A stretch of DNA of 64,000 nucleotides, from positions 554,672 to 618,671 of the forward strand of contig NZ_LR733519.1 in NCBI RefSeq assembly GCF_902506145.1, in the 5' to 3' direction. The notes under the pieces were generated by a model. That model was not told the DNA's origin and did not search any database. It was given only the letters and a program-made list of their open reading frames with translations. Of this stretch, positions 9,869-18,307 are shown one piece after another. Source of the DNA: Burkholderia sp. 8Y. Lineage in GTDB: Bacteria; Pseudomonadota; Gammaproteobacteria; Burkholderiales; Burkholderiaceae. The position numbers and the translations under genes were made by a program. The stretch's first letter is position 1. Each line of letters begins with the position of its first letter.

Positions 9869-10145
9869 CAGCGGTACCGAGCAGAGAGGGCGTAATTAGG
9901 TCGAGGTTGTAGCGTTCCACATTGCTAGTGACTTCTCGAGTTAGCGCGACGGCGACGTTGCCGGACGCGGCAATGGCACGGTCAATCTCCTGCTCGCGGC
10001 TCATCGCGAGCATACATAGCGTCAGGATCGCCACAGTCGCACTAATCACGCTGCCAAGCCAGCCAACGAGCATGGGCGTTCTCGCGAACGACCGGACGTA
10101 CACTAGTGCATGAAGTGACCAGAAATCGATGAAGCGGCGTTGCAT
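9843..10145 (-). pseudogene. Truncated sensor protein: N-terminal membrane anchor and start of a Cache-type periplasmic domain
   Basis: Reading right to left from an ATG at 10145 (AAGGAA upstream), the frame gives a cytoplasmic start, one membrane helix (about residues 27-48) and SREQEIDRAIAASGNVAVALTREV, which resembles the periplasmic Cache/PAS-like start of membrane diguanylate cyclases and histidine kinases. Homology-like sequence fades at about residue 83 and a stop follows at 9843, inside the end of the cupin gene. No HAMP, GGDEF or kinase domain remains. Best read as a 5' fragment cut by a rearrangement at about 9870-9890. Confidence 0.6.
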
Positions 10146-10428
10146 CAGGGTTGGCTTCCTTATTAGCAGGAAGAGTCAGCCCTATGTGATTCAGCCGTTC
10201 ACCGTGGAGGCCGATTAATGCAAGCGAGAGTGCATTCAAAAGACCTGTAAGCGACGAGGCTTACTGACGGGTGCGAAGGCAGCGTCGTGATCCCTACTTG
10301 ACATAAAGCTAATTAGCGCATTCTATGTATGTAGCGGCTATATCCTAATGTCGTGTTCTGGCTATTTACAGATGTCGGGTTTCAACCGGTGGCAAGCTGG
10401 CAGTTGGTCATCCAGCGGGAGCTCAGCC

Positions 10429-10578
10429 ATGTCACCGAACCCACCTGTGAGCTTGACCATGCGCGAATGGGACAGACTGAAGGTTATCGAAGCGATTGTC
10501 GAGACGGGTTTGAAGCCCGGACGCGCCGCTGAGCGCTTGGGTCTGACGGTACCCCAGATCGAGCGGCTGGTGGCGAGC
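10429..10578 (+). pseudogene. N-terminal fragment of an IS1202/ISNCY-type transposase
   Basis: The frame from ATG 10429 reads LTMREWDRLKVIEAIVETG and LKPGRAAERLGLTVPQIERL, the N-terminal helix-turn-helix of ISNCY/IS1202-like transposases. Similarity ends at about codon 50; downstream sequence in the same frame is low-complexity Arg/Cys with no DDE domain. It is a stump of a lost insertion sequence, located in the rearranged 9.84-11.73 kb zone. Confidence 0.6.
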
Positions 10579-10903
10579 CGTCGGCGAGCGTCGCGCCTTT
10601 GTGCCGCTAGTGCTTACGGAATCCGAGTATGCCTGCCGGAATCTCGTGGAAGCGTCGAGCTCAGTCATAGTCGACGCTTCCGGGTACGCAAGGAGTGCGT
10701 TACCGTGTGTGTTTGGCGCTGTTAGCGCCAGGCGACCGGTGTCCGCGCGAACGTCGCGCTGCGCAACCTTCGGTAAAATCGCCCGCGCCTCATCGTCAAA
10801 CTCCGCGTGACCGCTGAAAATCACATGAATTTCTAGGCTGATAGGCATATCGTTGAACCACAGCGGACGTCGCGCTGTGCAATGCAAGTGCAAGGAGTTA
10901 GCC

Positions 10904-11155
10904 ATGAAGCTCTCTATCATGACAGCGGCAGTAGCATCAGCGGCGCTGTCGCTCGCAGGCTTGGCGCAAGCTCAACAGTCCTCGGACACGTTGCAGTCCA
11001 TGCCCCCGCAAGCTCAACAAAGTGGACAGACGTCGCCTGGAGATACCGCATACGGTGGCGCGGTTTCCACTGGCGTCGCGAGCGGAAGGTCGTCGACGCT
11101 GCCGACGAATTGCTCGCCGCAGCCGTTCTGCAACATCTACTCGGGAGGGCAATAG
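10904..11155 (+). CDS. Small exported protein with a C-terminal two-cysteine tail
   Basis: An 83-residue protein with a strong AAGGAG site, a signal peptide (cleavage near AQAQ, about residue 23) and a Gln/Ser/Gly-rich mature region. The C-terminus is TNCSPQPFCNIYSGGQ. This tail resembles SNCVGPAAFCVPYFGN of the DUF4148 protein at 31338 (Cys, 4-5 residues, Phe-Cys, Tyr, Gly), although the DUF4148 core itself is missing. The two cysteines could form a periplasmic disulfide. Function unknown. Confidence 0.65.
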   Translation: MKLSIMTAAVASAALSLAGLAQAQQSSDTLQSMPPQAQQSGQTSPGDTAYGGAVSTGVASGRSSTLPTNCSPQPFCNIYSGGQ

Positions 11156-11401
11156 GCCGAGGCATCCCGCGGCCGAAGGCTCCGGCCTACGTCCGCTCTG
11201 CCCTGACCGCAGGGCCCAACGCGCGAAAAGCCGCGTAGCAGCATTCGGAGTCCCGTTGGTTTTCACGAACGGGACTCTTTGCGTTCTGGACCACGCGAGC
11301 AGCGATGGGCATGTTGCACGCGCAGTCCACGCTCGTCCCGCTCAGCATCACTTGAAATGGACCTGTCCGAAATCTTGTGTGCCGAGGCCGGTTAAGAAAT
11401 C

Positions 11402-11731
11402 TCAGCTGATGGCGCTGGTGAATCGCTCGCCAAACAGAATAGCGAATTGAGCAACGGCTTGTCGCCAGGTGATAGGTGGCATCTTCCAGTCCTTCTCGAT
11501 GTTGCGCAAGGCCAGATACAGCAGTTTGCTGGCCGCCTCGTCGCTCGGGAAGTGGCCGCGGTTCTTGACAATCTTGCGCAGCTGCATGTGCATGCTCTCG
11601 ATCGCATTGGTTGTGTAGACGATTCGACGCACCTCGGGCGGATAGGCGAAAAAGGGAATCACCTGTTCCCATTGGCGCTGCCACAGCGGGGACGCGAGCG
11701 TATCCAGGGACAAGCAGGATAGCCCGCTCAT
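11402..11731 (-). pseudogene. 3' fragment of an IS256-family transposase
   Basis: The minus frame encodes about the last 95 residues of an IS256 (Mutator-like) transposase: WQRQWEQVIPFFAYPPEV, IVYTTNAIESMHMQLRK and NRGHFPSDEAASKLLYLA, which include the conserved C-terminal Glu region. The N-terminal catalytic Asp residues are missing. The probable IS terminus is near 11360, where ACCTGTCCGAAATCTTGTGT resembles IS256-family ends. The 5' break at about 11700-11731 abuts the MFS gene, so this is a partly deleted element. Confidence 0.82.
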
Positions 11732-11782
11732 TCAGGCGCAGGACTAAGACTGAGCGCGCCATGCATCGACGCTTGCGCAGAT

Positions 11783-13300
11783 TCAAGCGTCGATGCCGAT
11801 ATGCTTCGAAGCTTCGTTCGCACCGACCGTCTCCACGGTCTGACGCACCCGCCCGATCTCGACAGCAGGCATGAACAGCATCGAAATCACCGCGCCCAGC
11901 GCGATCACGAACATCGACGTGAACGTCAGATGCAGGGCATGGTGCAACGCCAGACGAATCTCCGCGTTGCTCTCGAAGTGACCGGGCACCGCCGATAACA
12001 GGCGCTTCAATTGATCCGCGCTGACAGCGGGCAGGCCGCCGCTCGCATGCGTCAGGCCATAGTTCTGCACCGCGCCGAACACCGCAGCGCCGAGCGTGTT
12101 GCCGAGATTGCGTGCGAAGAGATTGGACGCCGTGGCGCTGCCGCGCTCCGACACCTTGACGATTTCCTGTATGAGGATAAGGCACGACACGCTCAGGATG
12201 CCCATGCCGAAGCCCATGACAGCCGATCCGACGCCGGCCCATACGGGACTGGCTTGCGGCGTCAGCAACACGAAGGGAATCGCGCCGAGCGGAATGAACA
12301 CGGTCCCGCCGATCAACAAGCGGCGCAGTCCGATGCGGCTAAACGTGCGCGATGTGAACGTGGCGCCGCTGGGCCATCCGAGCATCATCATCGTGAGTGT
12401 GAGTCCCGCTTCGACCGGCGAGCGATGCATGACGCCTTGCACATACATCGGCAGGAACGTGGTGAGTCCCATCAACGCCATGCCCGCGAGCAGCGTCGCC
12501 GCGTTGCCGGCCGCGATCGGGCGATGCGCCCACAAGCCGAACGAAATCATCGGATCGGCGGCGCGCTTTTCCTGCATGACGAAGAGCACGCCCGCCACGA
12601 TGCATATCGCAATTTCGACGCCGGCGCGCGTGCTATTTGCGCTGCCTGCATCGGTCAGCGCCATCATCAGCGAAGCGACGGCCGCCGTGAAAAGGAGCGC
12701 ACCGGCAAGGTCGATCGCCGGGCGTTCGTGACGCTTCTCCTCGTGTAGGAAGAGCACGAAGAGTATCGCGGCGAGCACGCCGATCGGTACGTTGATCCAG
12801 AAGATCCATGCCCACGAAAGATGGCGGATGAGCAGGCCGCCGACCATCGGCCCGAGTACGGCGGACACGGCCCATACGCTTGCAAGGTAGCCCTGCACCT
12901 TGCCTCGTTCGCGCGCCGGATAAAGATCTCCGACCACCGTCAGCGCAACCGGCAGGATCGCTCCCGCGCCGACGCCCTGCACCAGTCGAAAGACGATCAT
13001 GGCGGGCATCGACCACGCAAACCCCGCGAGTATCGACCCGAAGAGGAAGATGGCAATGCCGGCCAATATCGCGGGCTTGCGGCCATACAGATCCGCGAGC
13101 TTGCCGAATACGACGGTGAGCGCGGTTTGCGTCAGCAGAAATGACGAGAACACCCAGCTATAAAGATTCAGGCCGCCGAGCTGAGTCGCGATTTGCGGCA
13201 TGGCGGTCGAAACGATGGTGGCTTCGATTGCCACCATGGCCATGGACGCCATGATGGCGGCGATGACGAGGGGACGGACGGTTTGCTTGAGCTGCGGCAT
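11783..13300 (-). CDS. MFS multidrug exporter, DHA2 (EmrB/QacA) family
   Basis: A 505-residue proton-driven exporter with about 14 hydrophobic segments. It shows MFS motif A (GKLADLYGRKP) after TM2, the antiporter motif C (AVLGPMVGGLLI) in TM5 and a DHA2-like loop HEEKRHERPAID between TM6 and TM7. An in-frame extension to 13468 is rejected because MPQLKQTVRPLVIAAIM at 13300 begins directly with TM1; the ribosome site is poor either way. No membrane-fusion partner or regulator is adjacent. Substrate unknown. Confidence 0.88.
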   Translation of the reverse strand: MPQLKQTVRPLVIAAIMASMAMVAIEATIVSTAMPQIATQLGGLNLYSWVFSSFLLTQTALTVVFGKLADLYGRKPAILAGIAIFLFGSILAGFAWSMPAMIVFRLVQGVGAGAILPVALTVVGDLYPARERGKVQGYLASVWAVSAVLGPMVGGLLIRHLSWAWIFWINVPIGVLAAILFVLFLHEEKRHERPAIDLAGALLFTAAVASLMMALTDAGSANSTRAGVEIAICIVAGVLFVMQEKRAADPMISFGLWAHRPIAAGNAATLLAGMALMGLTTFLPMYVQGVMHRSPVEAGLTLTMMMLGWPSGATFTSRTFSRIGLRRLLIGGTVFIPLGAIPFVLLTPQASPVWAGVGSAVMGFGMGILSVSCLILIQEIVKVSERGSATASNLFARNLGNTLGAAVFGAVQNYGLTHASGGLPAVSADQLKRLLSAVPGHFESNAEIRLALHHALHLTFTSMFVIALGAVISMLFMPAVEIGRVRQTVETVGANEASKHIGIDA

Positions 13301-13644
13301 GCGATTGCGGGGTGATGAGAAGGATGCCACCCGCAGCGTCAGTCGCCATGCGGAAGACCCGTCATGGTATCCCGGCGCGTGAAACGCTGCTTGCGTCGCC
13401 GTTTTCGCGGATTCTTCCTTGACGCGTTTGGAGCATGTGTCGACTCTTCTGCACCCGATATCGCTCATGCAAGCGAAGGCGTGAGGAAAGCGGCTTCAAT
13501 GCGTTCGTCAGCACACGATGCCTTCTTCGACATGCACTGCCGCGGCGCACCATCCCGTGCTATCGTTGTTTCATACGGATTTCATACGCAACGCAGCGCG
13601 TCTGCTTCCGTATCTCTCGTCGAACGTCTTTCGTGAGCGCCGCC
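13301..13644. other. Intergenic region between divergent genes
   Basis: This 344-base gap lies between the leftward MFS gene and the rightward gene at 13645 and must hold both promoters. An AT-richer patch at about 13560-13600 contains two near-repeats of TTTCATACG. No clear operator or terminator seen. Confidence 0.4.
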
Positions 13645-14010
13645 ATGAACGATGTGCCTCGTATTCTCAGTGCTCGTGATCGCGTCGAGTTGCTTTGCTG
13701 GCTGACATGCGGCAGCCTCGGCGCGTTCTATCTGAATGGTGATTGGCCGGCGGCGGCTTTCCATGTGCAGGCAGCGCACAAGTGGCTCGACAGGCATGAA
13801 CGGCTCGCGGACTGGCTAACGGTCGCGAAGCTCGCTGCCATTGCGCGTGATCTCGCCGCGCGTCATTGCGCGCTGCTGGAGGCGGATTGGGCACGCGATG
13901 CCGTCGAAGAAATTCTCGACAGTGAAGACCTGAATTATCAGTCGGACATCGTCAGGCAGGTCTTCGACGATTGCCGTCGTGCATTAGCGGAAAAGCGCGC
14001 GGCGGAATAG
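13645..14010 (+). CDS. Hypothetical protein, 121 aa
   Basis: Not recognised. A soluble, probably all-helical 121-residue protein rich in Ala, Leu, Arg and Asp, with AAHKWLDRHERLADWLTVAK in the middle and an acidic helix (AVEEILDSEDLNYQSDIV) near the end. The ATG at 13645 is preferred to an upstream in-frame start at 13435 whose extra residues look non-coding. It lies upstream of the LexA-type box of dinB and need not be in the same unit. Confidence 0.55.
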   Translation: MNDVPRILSARDRVELLCWLTCGSLGAFYLNGDWPAAAFHVQAAHKWLDRHERLADWLTVAKLAAIARDLAARHCALLEADWARDAVEEILDSEDLNYQSDIVRQVFDDCRRALAEKRAAE

Positions 14011-14037
14011 CCGCTCAAGGCTCGGTGGCGAAACTCA

Positions 14038-14053
14038 CTGTATGGATGTACAG
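14038..14053 (+). promoter_or_regulatory. LexA-type SOS box upstream of dinB
   Basis: CTGTATGGATGTACAG matches the beta/gamma-proteobacterial LexA consensus CTGT-N8-ACAG exactly, centred about 60 bases before the dinB start. This predicts SOS induction of the Y-family polymerase. Confidence 0.8.
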
Positions 14054-14106
14054 TAACCCATTTTCGACTTCGGCCCGGTGCGCCTGGCGCCCGCCTTTCG
14101 CCGTCG

Positions 14107-15300
14107 ATGGACGCTTCACTACCTTCATCGCTTGCCGCTCACCACGCGCCGCGCCGCATCGCGCATCTCGACATGGATGCGTTTTTCGCGTCGGTCGAGC
14201 TTCTGCGCTACCCCGAGTTGCGCGGCGAGCCCGTGGTTGTCGGCGGCGGGCGCAATGCCGCGCCCGAGACGCTTGCGGACGGCACGCGCCGTTTCAAGCG
14301 GCTGCGCGATTACGCGGGCCGTGGCGTCGTGACGACATCCACTTACGAAGCGCGCAAGTTCGGCGTCTTTTCCGCCATGGGCATGATGAAGGCCGCGCAA
14401 CTCGCGCCCGACGCCATTCTCTTGCCAACGGACTTCGAGTCTTATCGGCATTATTCCCGTCTCTTCAAAGCGGCCATCGCGACATTCACCGCGCAAATCG
14501 AAAATCGCGGTATCGACGAGATTTATATCGACGTCAGCGACTTGCCCGGCAATTCCGCCGATATCGGTCAGCGCATGAAAGACGCGGTGCGTGACGCAAC
14601 CGGACTCACCTGCTCTATTTGCATCGCGCCTAACAAGCTGCTTGCGAAAATCGGCTCGGAACTGGATAAGCCCGACGGCCTCACCATTCTCACGATGGAC
14701 GACCTGCCCACGCGCATCTGGCCGCTGGCGGCGCGCAAGGTGAACGGCATCGGGCCCAAGGCGAACGACAAGCTCGCGGCACTCGGCATCGTGACGGTGG
14801 GCGACATCGCGGCCGCCGACCTCGGGCTCTTGCAAACGCACTTTGGTCCGACTTATGCCGCGTGGCTCGCGCGCATTGCGCAAGGGCAGGACGAGCGGCC
14901 TGTCGTCGTGAGTTCCACGCCCAAGTCGATGAGCCGCGAGACCACGTTCGAGCGCGATCTTCATCCCAGGCACGACCGAGCGACGCTGTCGGCGGAATTC
15001 ACGGGTCTTTGCAAGCGCGTCGCCGACGATCTTCAACGCAAAGGCTACGTGGGGCGCACGGTCGGCATCAAGCTGCGTTTCGACGACTTTCGCACCGTCA
15101 CGCGTGACCTGACGATTCCCGTCGCCACCGCCGATGCATCCGAGATCCGTCGTGCAGCCACCGAGTGTCTCAAGCGTATCGTCCTCGACAAGCGGCTCAG
15201 GCTGCTCGGCGTGCGCGTGAGCGCGCTCGAGTCCGCTGACGAAGCCGGCGGTTTCGTGACGCCGGTACAGGTGGAACTGCCTTTCGATGCGGTCGAGTAA
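14107..15300 (+). CDS. dinB: DNA polymerase IV (Y-family translesion polymerase)
   Basis: A 397-residue error-prone polymerase. The palm carries IAHLDMDAFFASVE (metal ligand Asp22) and GIDEIYIDVSDL (catalytic Asp137-Glu138). SICIAPNKLLAKIGSELDKP and the VNGIGPKANDKLAALGI helix-hairpin-helix of the thumb follow, then a little-finger domain. No beta-clamp motif of the usual QLxLF form is obvious; the end reads VQVELPFDAVE, where VELPF could serve. Compared with E. coli DinB there is an N-terminal extension of about 16 residues and an insertion near residues 48-75 (GGGRNAAPETLADG). A LexA box lies upstream. Confidence 0.93.
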   Translation: MDASLPSSLAAHHAPRRIAHLDMDAFFASVELLRYPELRGEPVVVGGGRNAAPETLADGTRRFKRLRDYAGRGVVTTSTYEARKFGVFSAMGMMKAAQLAPDAILLPTDFESYRHYSRLFKAAIATFTAQIENRGIDEIYIDVSDLPGNSADIGQRMKDAVRDATGLTCSICIAPNKLLAKIGSELDKPDGLTILTMDDLPTRIWPLAARKVNGIGPKANDKLAALGIVTVGDIAAADLGLLQTHFGPTYAAWLARIAQGQDERPVVVSSTPKSMSRETTFERDLHPRHDRATLSAEFTGLCKRVADDLQRKGYVGRTVGIKLRFDDFRTVTRDLTIPVATADASEIRRAATECLKRIVLDKRLRLLGVRVSALESADEAGGFVTPVQVELPFDAVE

Positions 15301-15412
15301 TAAGCGGCTCACGCCTTAGCGTCGCGGCAGATAACCAAATCGCGCATCGTTCGTTGCCGCGCGTGCGGCGCGGGCGTAGATTATTCGTCTCTCTGCCGCT
15401 TCTGACCACACC

Positions 15413-16309
15413 GTGACCCTTCTTTCGCCGACTCACGACGCCGCCGAGGCCGTCGGGCAACACATCGTCATTCGTCCCTTCGACGGCCCCCTTGGCGCGG
15501 AAGTCCTCGGGCTAGACCTGTCGCAACCGCTGTCCAAAGCGGAGTTCGCGCGCATTCATCGCGCTCATCTCGATCATCACGTCCTCGTGTTTCGTGAGCA
15601 GCACATCACGCCCGCGCAGCAGGTCGCCTTTAGCAAGCAGTTCGGGCCGTTGCAAATCCATGTGCTGAATCAGTTCGGACTTGCCGGTTATCCCGAAGTG
15701 CTTGTCGTGTCGAACATCATCGAAAACGGCAAGCCGATTGGACTCGGCGACGCCGGTCATTTCTGGCATTCGGACCTCTCGTACAAAGAGAAGCCGAGCC
15801 TCGGCTCGATGCTTCACGCGCAAGAATTACCGTCGACAGGCGGCGACACGCTGTTTGCGAATCAGCATCGTGCGTGGGACGCTCTGCCGGCGCATCTGAA
15901 ACGCGCGGTCGAGGGGCGCTTCGCGGAACACACCTATCTCGCGAGATACGCTGAATTGCAGAAGCGAAGCCCGTGGCGTCCCAACCTCACGCCGGAGCAG
16001 ATCGCGCAAGTGAAGCCCGTCGTGCATCCCATCGTGCGGACGCATCCGGAGACGGGCCGCAAGTCGCTTTTCGTGAGCGAGCACTTCACCACGCGTATCG
16101 TCGACATGCCGGACGACGAAAGCCGCGCATTGCTCGACGAAATCTTTGCGCACAGTGTGCAGCCCGAATTCGTTTATCGCCATGCATGGCGCGATCACGA
16201 CATGGTGTTCTGGGACAACCGCTCGGTCATGCACTTGGCGGCGGGCACGCCGGACGATCAGCGCCGCAGGCTGTATCGCACGACCATCGAAGGCGATACG
16301 CCTTTCTAA
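15413..16309 (+). CDS. TauD/TfdA-family 2-oxoglutarate Fe(II) dioxygenase
   Basis: A 298-residue alpha-ketoglutarate-dependent dioxygenase. The iron-binding facial triad is visible as HSD (His119, Asp121) and the distal His274 in RSVMHLAAG, with the 2-oxoglutarate-binding Arg in RRLYRTTIEG. The family includes taurine dioxygenase, alkylsulfatase and 2,4-D dioxygenase. The start is a GTG at 15413; no ATG fits. A sulfonate/taurine-type ABC importer follows 42 bases later, suggesting oxidative desulfonation or a similar cleavage of the imported compound. The exact substrate is inferred. Confidence 0.9.
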   Translation: MTLLSPTHDAAEAVGQHIVIRPFDGPLGAEVLGLDLSQPLSKAEFARIHRAHLDHHVLVFREQHITPAQQVAFSKQFGPLQIHVLNQFGLAGYPEVLVVSNIIENGKPIGLGDAGHFWHSDLSYKEKPSLGSMLHAQELPSTGGDTLFANQHRAWDALPAHLKRAVEGRFAEHTYLARYAELQKRSPWRPNLTPEQIAQVKPVVHPIVRTHPETGRKSLFVSEHFTTRIVDMPDDESRALLDEIFAHSVQPEFVYRHAWRDHDMVFWDNRSVMHLAAGTPDDQRRRLYRTTIEGDTPF

Positions 16310-16351
16310 GCCAAGTCAAAACACAGACAGCCTAAAAACACGGGGTTTTTG

Positions 16352-17371
16352 ATGCATTCTCGGAAAGGGAAGGGCGCTTTGCGCGCGTTAATCGGTGCTT
16401 TAGTGCTTGCGCTCGGCGGCACCGGCAGCGCCTTCGCGGAAGGCACGATACGCATCGCGGAGCAATACGGCGTGGTTTATCTGCTGCTGAACGTGGCGCG
16501 CGACCAGAAGTTTATCGAGCAGGAAGGCAAGAAGCAGGGCATCGATATCAAGGTGGACTGGGCCAAACTCTCCGGCGGCGCAAGCATCAACGATGCGCTG
16601 CTTTCCGGTTCCGTGGATATCGCGGCGGCGGGCGTGGGACCGCTACTCACGATCTGGGACCGCACGCACGGACGTCAGAACGTGAAGGGCGTCGCTTCGC
16701 TCGGCAATCTGCCGTATTACCTGATATCGAATGATCCGCGCGTGAAGACGATTGCCGATTTCACCGAGAAGGACCGCATTGCCGTGCCTGCGGTGGGCGT
16801 CTCGGTGCAATCGCGCATTCTGCAATATGCGGCTGCCAAGAAGTGGGGCGACAAAGAATACGACCGCCTCGACAAACTGACGCAGGCGGTGCCGCATCCG
16901 GATGCAGCCGCCGCGATCATCGCGGGCGGAACGGAAATCGACGCGCATTTCGCCAACCCGCCGTTTCAGCAGCAAGAGTTGGCCGGCAACGCGAAGGCGC
17001 ACATCGTACTGAGCTCTTATGACGTGCTCGGCGGACCCAGTTCGGCGACGGTGCTTTATGCGACCGAAAAATTCCGCAACGATAATCCCAAGACCTATCG
17101 CGCTTTTGTCGATGGGCTTGCCGACGCCGCGCGCTTCGTCACGCAGCATCCCGACGAGGCCGCTGATATTTATCTGCGCGTCAATCAGGCGAAGATAGAC
17201 CGCGAGTTGCTCGTCAAAGTCATCAAGGACCCTTCCGTGCAGTTCAAGATCGCGCCACAGAACACCTTCGCGCTTGCGCAGTTCATGCACCGCGTGGGCG
17301 TCATCAAGAACGAGCCCAAGTCGTGGCAAGACTATTTCTTCAACGACCCTGCCACGCGTGACGGCAGCTAA
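16352..17371 (+). CDS. Periplasmic substrate-binding protein of a sulfonate/nitrate/taurine-type ABC importer
   Basis: A 339-residue protein with a signal peptide (LIGALVLALGG to AFAEG, cleavage at about residue 28). The mature part follows the SsuA/TauA fold: IRIAEQYGVVYLLLNVARD at the start, then SGSVDIAAAGVGPLLT, typical of NMT1/SBP_bac_9-like binding proteins. The ATG at 16352 is preferred to the TTG one codon earlier. It forms an operon with the ATPase and permease downstream and probably with the dioxygenase upstream. Confidence 0.9.
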   Translation: MHSRKGKGALRALIGALVLALGGTGSAFAEGTIRIAEQYGVVYLLLNVARDQKFIEQEGKKQGIDIKVDWAKLSGGASINDALLSGSVDIAAAGVGPLLTIWDRTHGRQNVKGVASLGNLPYYLISNDPRVKTIADFTEKDRIAVPAVGVSVQSRILQYAAAKKWGDKEYDRLDKLTQAVPHPDAAAAIIAGGTEIDAHFANPPFQQQELAGNAKAHIVLSSYDVLGGPSSATVLYATEKFRNDNPKTYRAFVDGLADAARFVTQHPDEAADIYLRVNQAKIDRELLVKVIKDPSVQFKIAPQNTFALAQFMHRVGVIKNEPKSWQDYFFNDPATRDGS

Positions 17372-17482
17372 ATGCATAAGACGCGCGCTTATCCGCGATG
17401 CTGCATTGGATATGCGCATTCATTGGTTAGTCGGCGAAACGCGCGCCGGTATGGTGGTGGTTTGCACTCAAGCATTGCAACC

Positions 17483-18307
17483 ATGGCTGCCAATCCTCAT
17501 GTGCTGTATCCGGTCGAAAGCAACAGGTCCGTTGCAACGACCAGCAAGCTGCTCAGCGCGCGCAACGTCACGCTCGAATACCGTACGCCCGAGCGGCTGG
17601 TGCGCGCGACGCATGACGTCAGTTTCGATGTCTACGGCGCTGACCGCTTCGTGCTCCTCGGGCCTTCGGGCTGCGGTAAATCTACCTTGCTGAAGGCCGT
17701 CGCGGGATTCATCGAGCCGGTGGCGGGCGACATCGAAATAGACGGGGAGCGCGTGAGCGGGCCGGGCGCCGACCGCATTGTCGTGTTTCAGGAATTCGAT
17801 CAGCTTCCGCCCTGGAAGACGGTCCTGCAAAACGTCGCGTTTCCGTTGCGAGTCGCGCGCAAGCTGAGCCGCGCCCAAGCGCGTGAACGGGCGCTGCACT
17901 ATCTGGACAAGGTCGGCCTTGCGCACGTCCCTGACGCCTATCCTCACACGCTTTCGGGCGGCATGAAGCAGCGCGTCGCCATTGCGCGTGCGCTTGCCAT
18001 GCAACCGCGCGTGCTTCTCATGGACGAGCCCTTCGCCGCCCTCGATGCGCTCACGCGCCGCCGCATGCAGGAAGAATTGCTCCGCCTCTGGAACGACGAA
18101 CGCTTCACGTTGCTGTTCGTGACGCATTCGATAGAAGAGGCGCTCATCGTCGGTAATCGCATCTTGTTGCTGACGCCGCATCCCGGCCGCGTGCGCGCGG
18201 AGTTGAACAGTCATCAGTATTCGCAGGAAAGCGTGGGTCGCGGCGACTTTCAGCAAAGCGTCGCGCGTATTCATCGCCTGCTGTTCGAAGAGGAGGCCGC
18301 GCAATGA
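17483..18307 (+). CDS. ABC importer ATPase, sulfonate/taurine type (SsuB/TauB-like)
   Basis: All nucleotide-binding motifs are present: Walker A GPSGCGKST, Q-loop VVFQEFDQLPPWKTV, signature LSGGMKQRVAIARAL, Walker B VLLMDEPFAALD and the switch His in VTHSIEEA. The Q-loop and EEA context match the nitrate/sulfonate/taurine subfamily. The frame is open from an ATG at 17372 that overlaps nothing and directly follows the binding-protein stop, but residues 1-37 of that version do not resemble the family, so the ATG at 17483 (MAANPHVL) is preferred; neither has a good ribosome site. It ends in ATGA overlapping the permease. Confidence 0.9.
   Translation: MAANPHVLYPVESNRSVATTSKLLSARNVTLEYRTPERLVRATHDVSFDVYGADRFVLLGPSGCGKSTLLKAVAGFIEPVAGDIEIDGERVSGPGADRIVVFQEFDQLPPWKTVLQNVAFPLRVARKLSRAQARERALHYLDKVGLAHVPDAYPHTLSGGMKQRVAIARALAMQPRVLLMDEPFAALDALTRRRMQEELLRLWNDERFTLLFVTHSIEEALIVGNRILLLTPHPGRVRAELNSHQYSQESVGRGDFQQSVARIHRLLFEEEAAQ

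Noticed and set aside
10298..10326. TTGACA with a GCTAATTAGC palindrome and TTCTAT at 17-base spacing
   Set aside because: The -10 is poor and no intact gene follows; possibly the relic promoter of the lost IS, not called.
10432..10848. Minus-strand frame starting MPISLEIHVIFSG (start at 10848)
   Set aside because: Plausible start, but overlaps the transposase stump, has no good ribosome site and no recognisable family; left as unproven.
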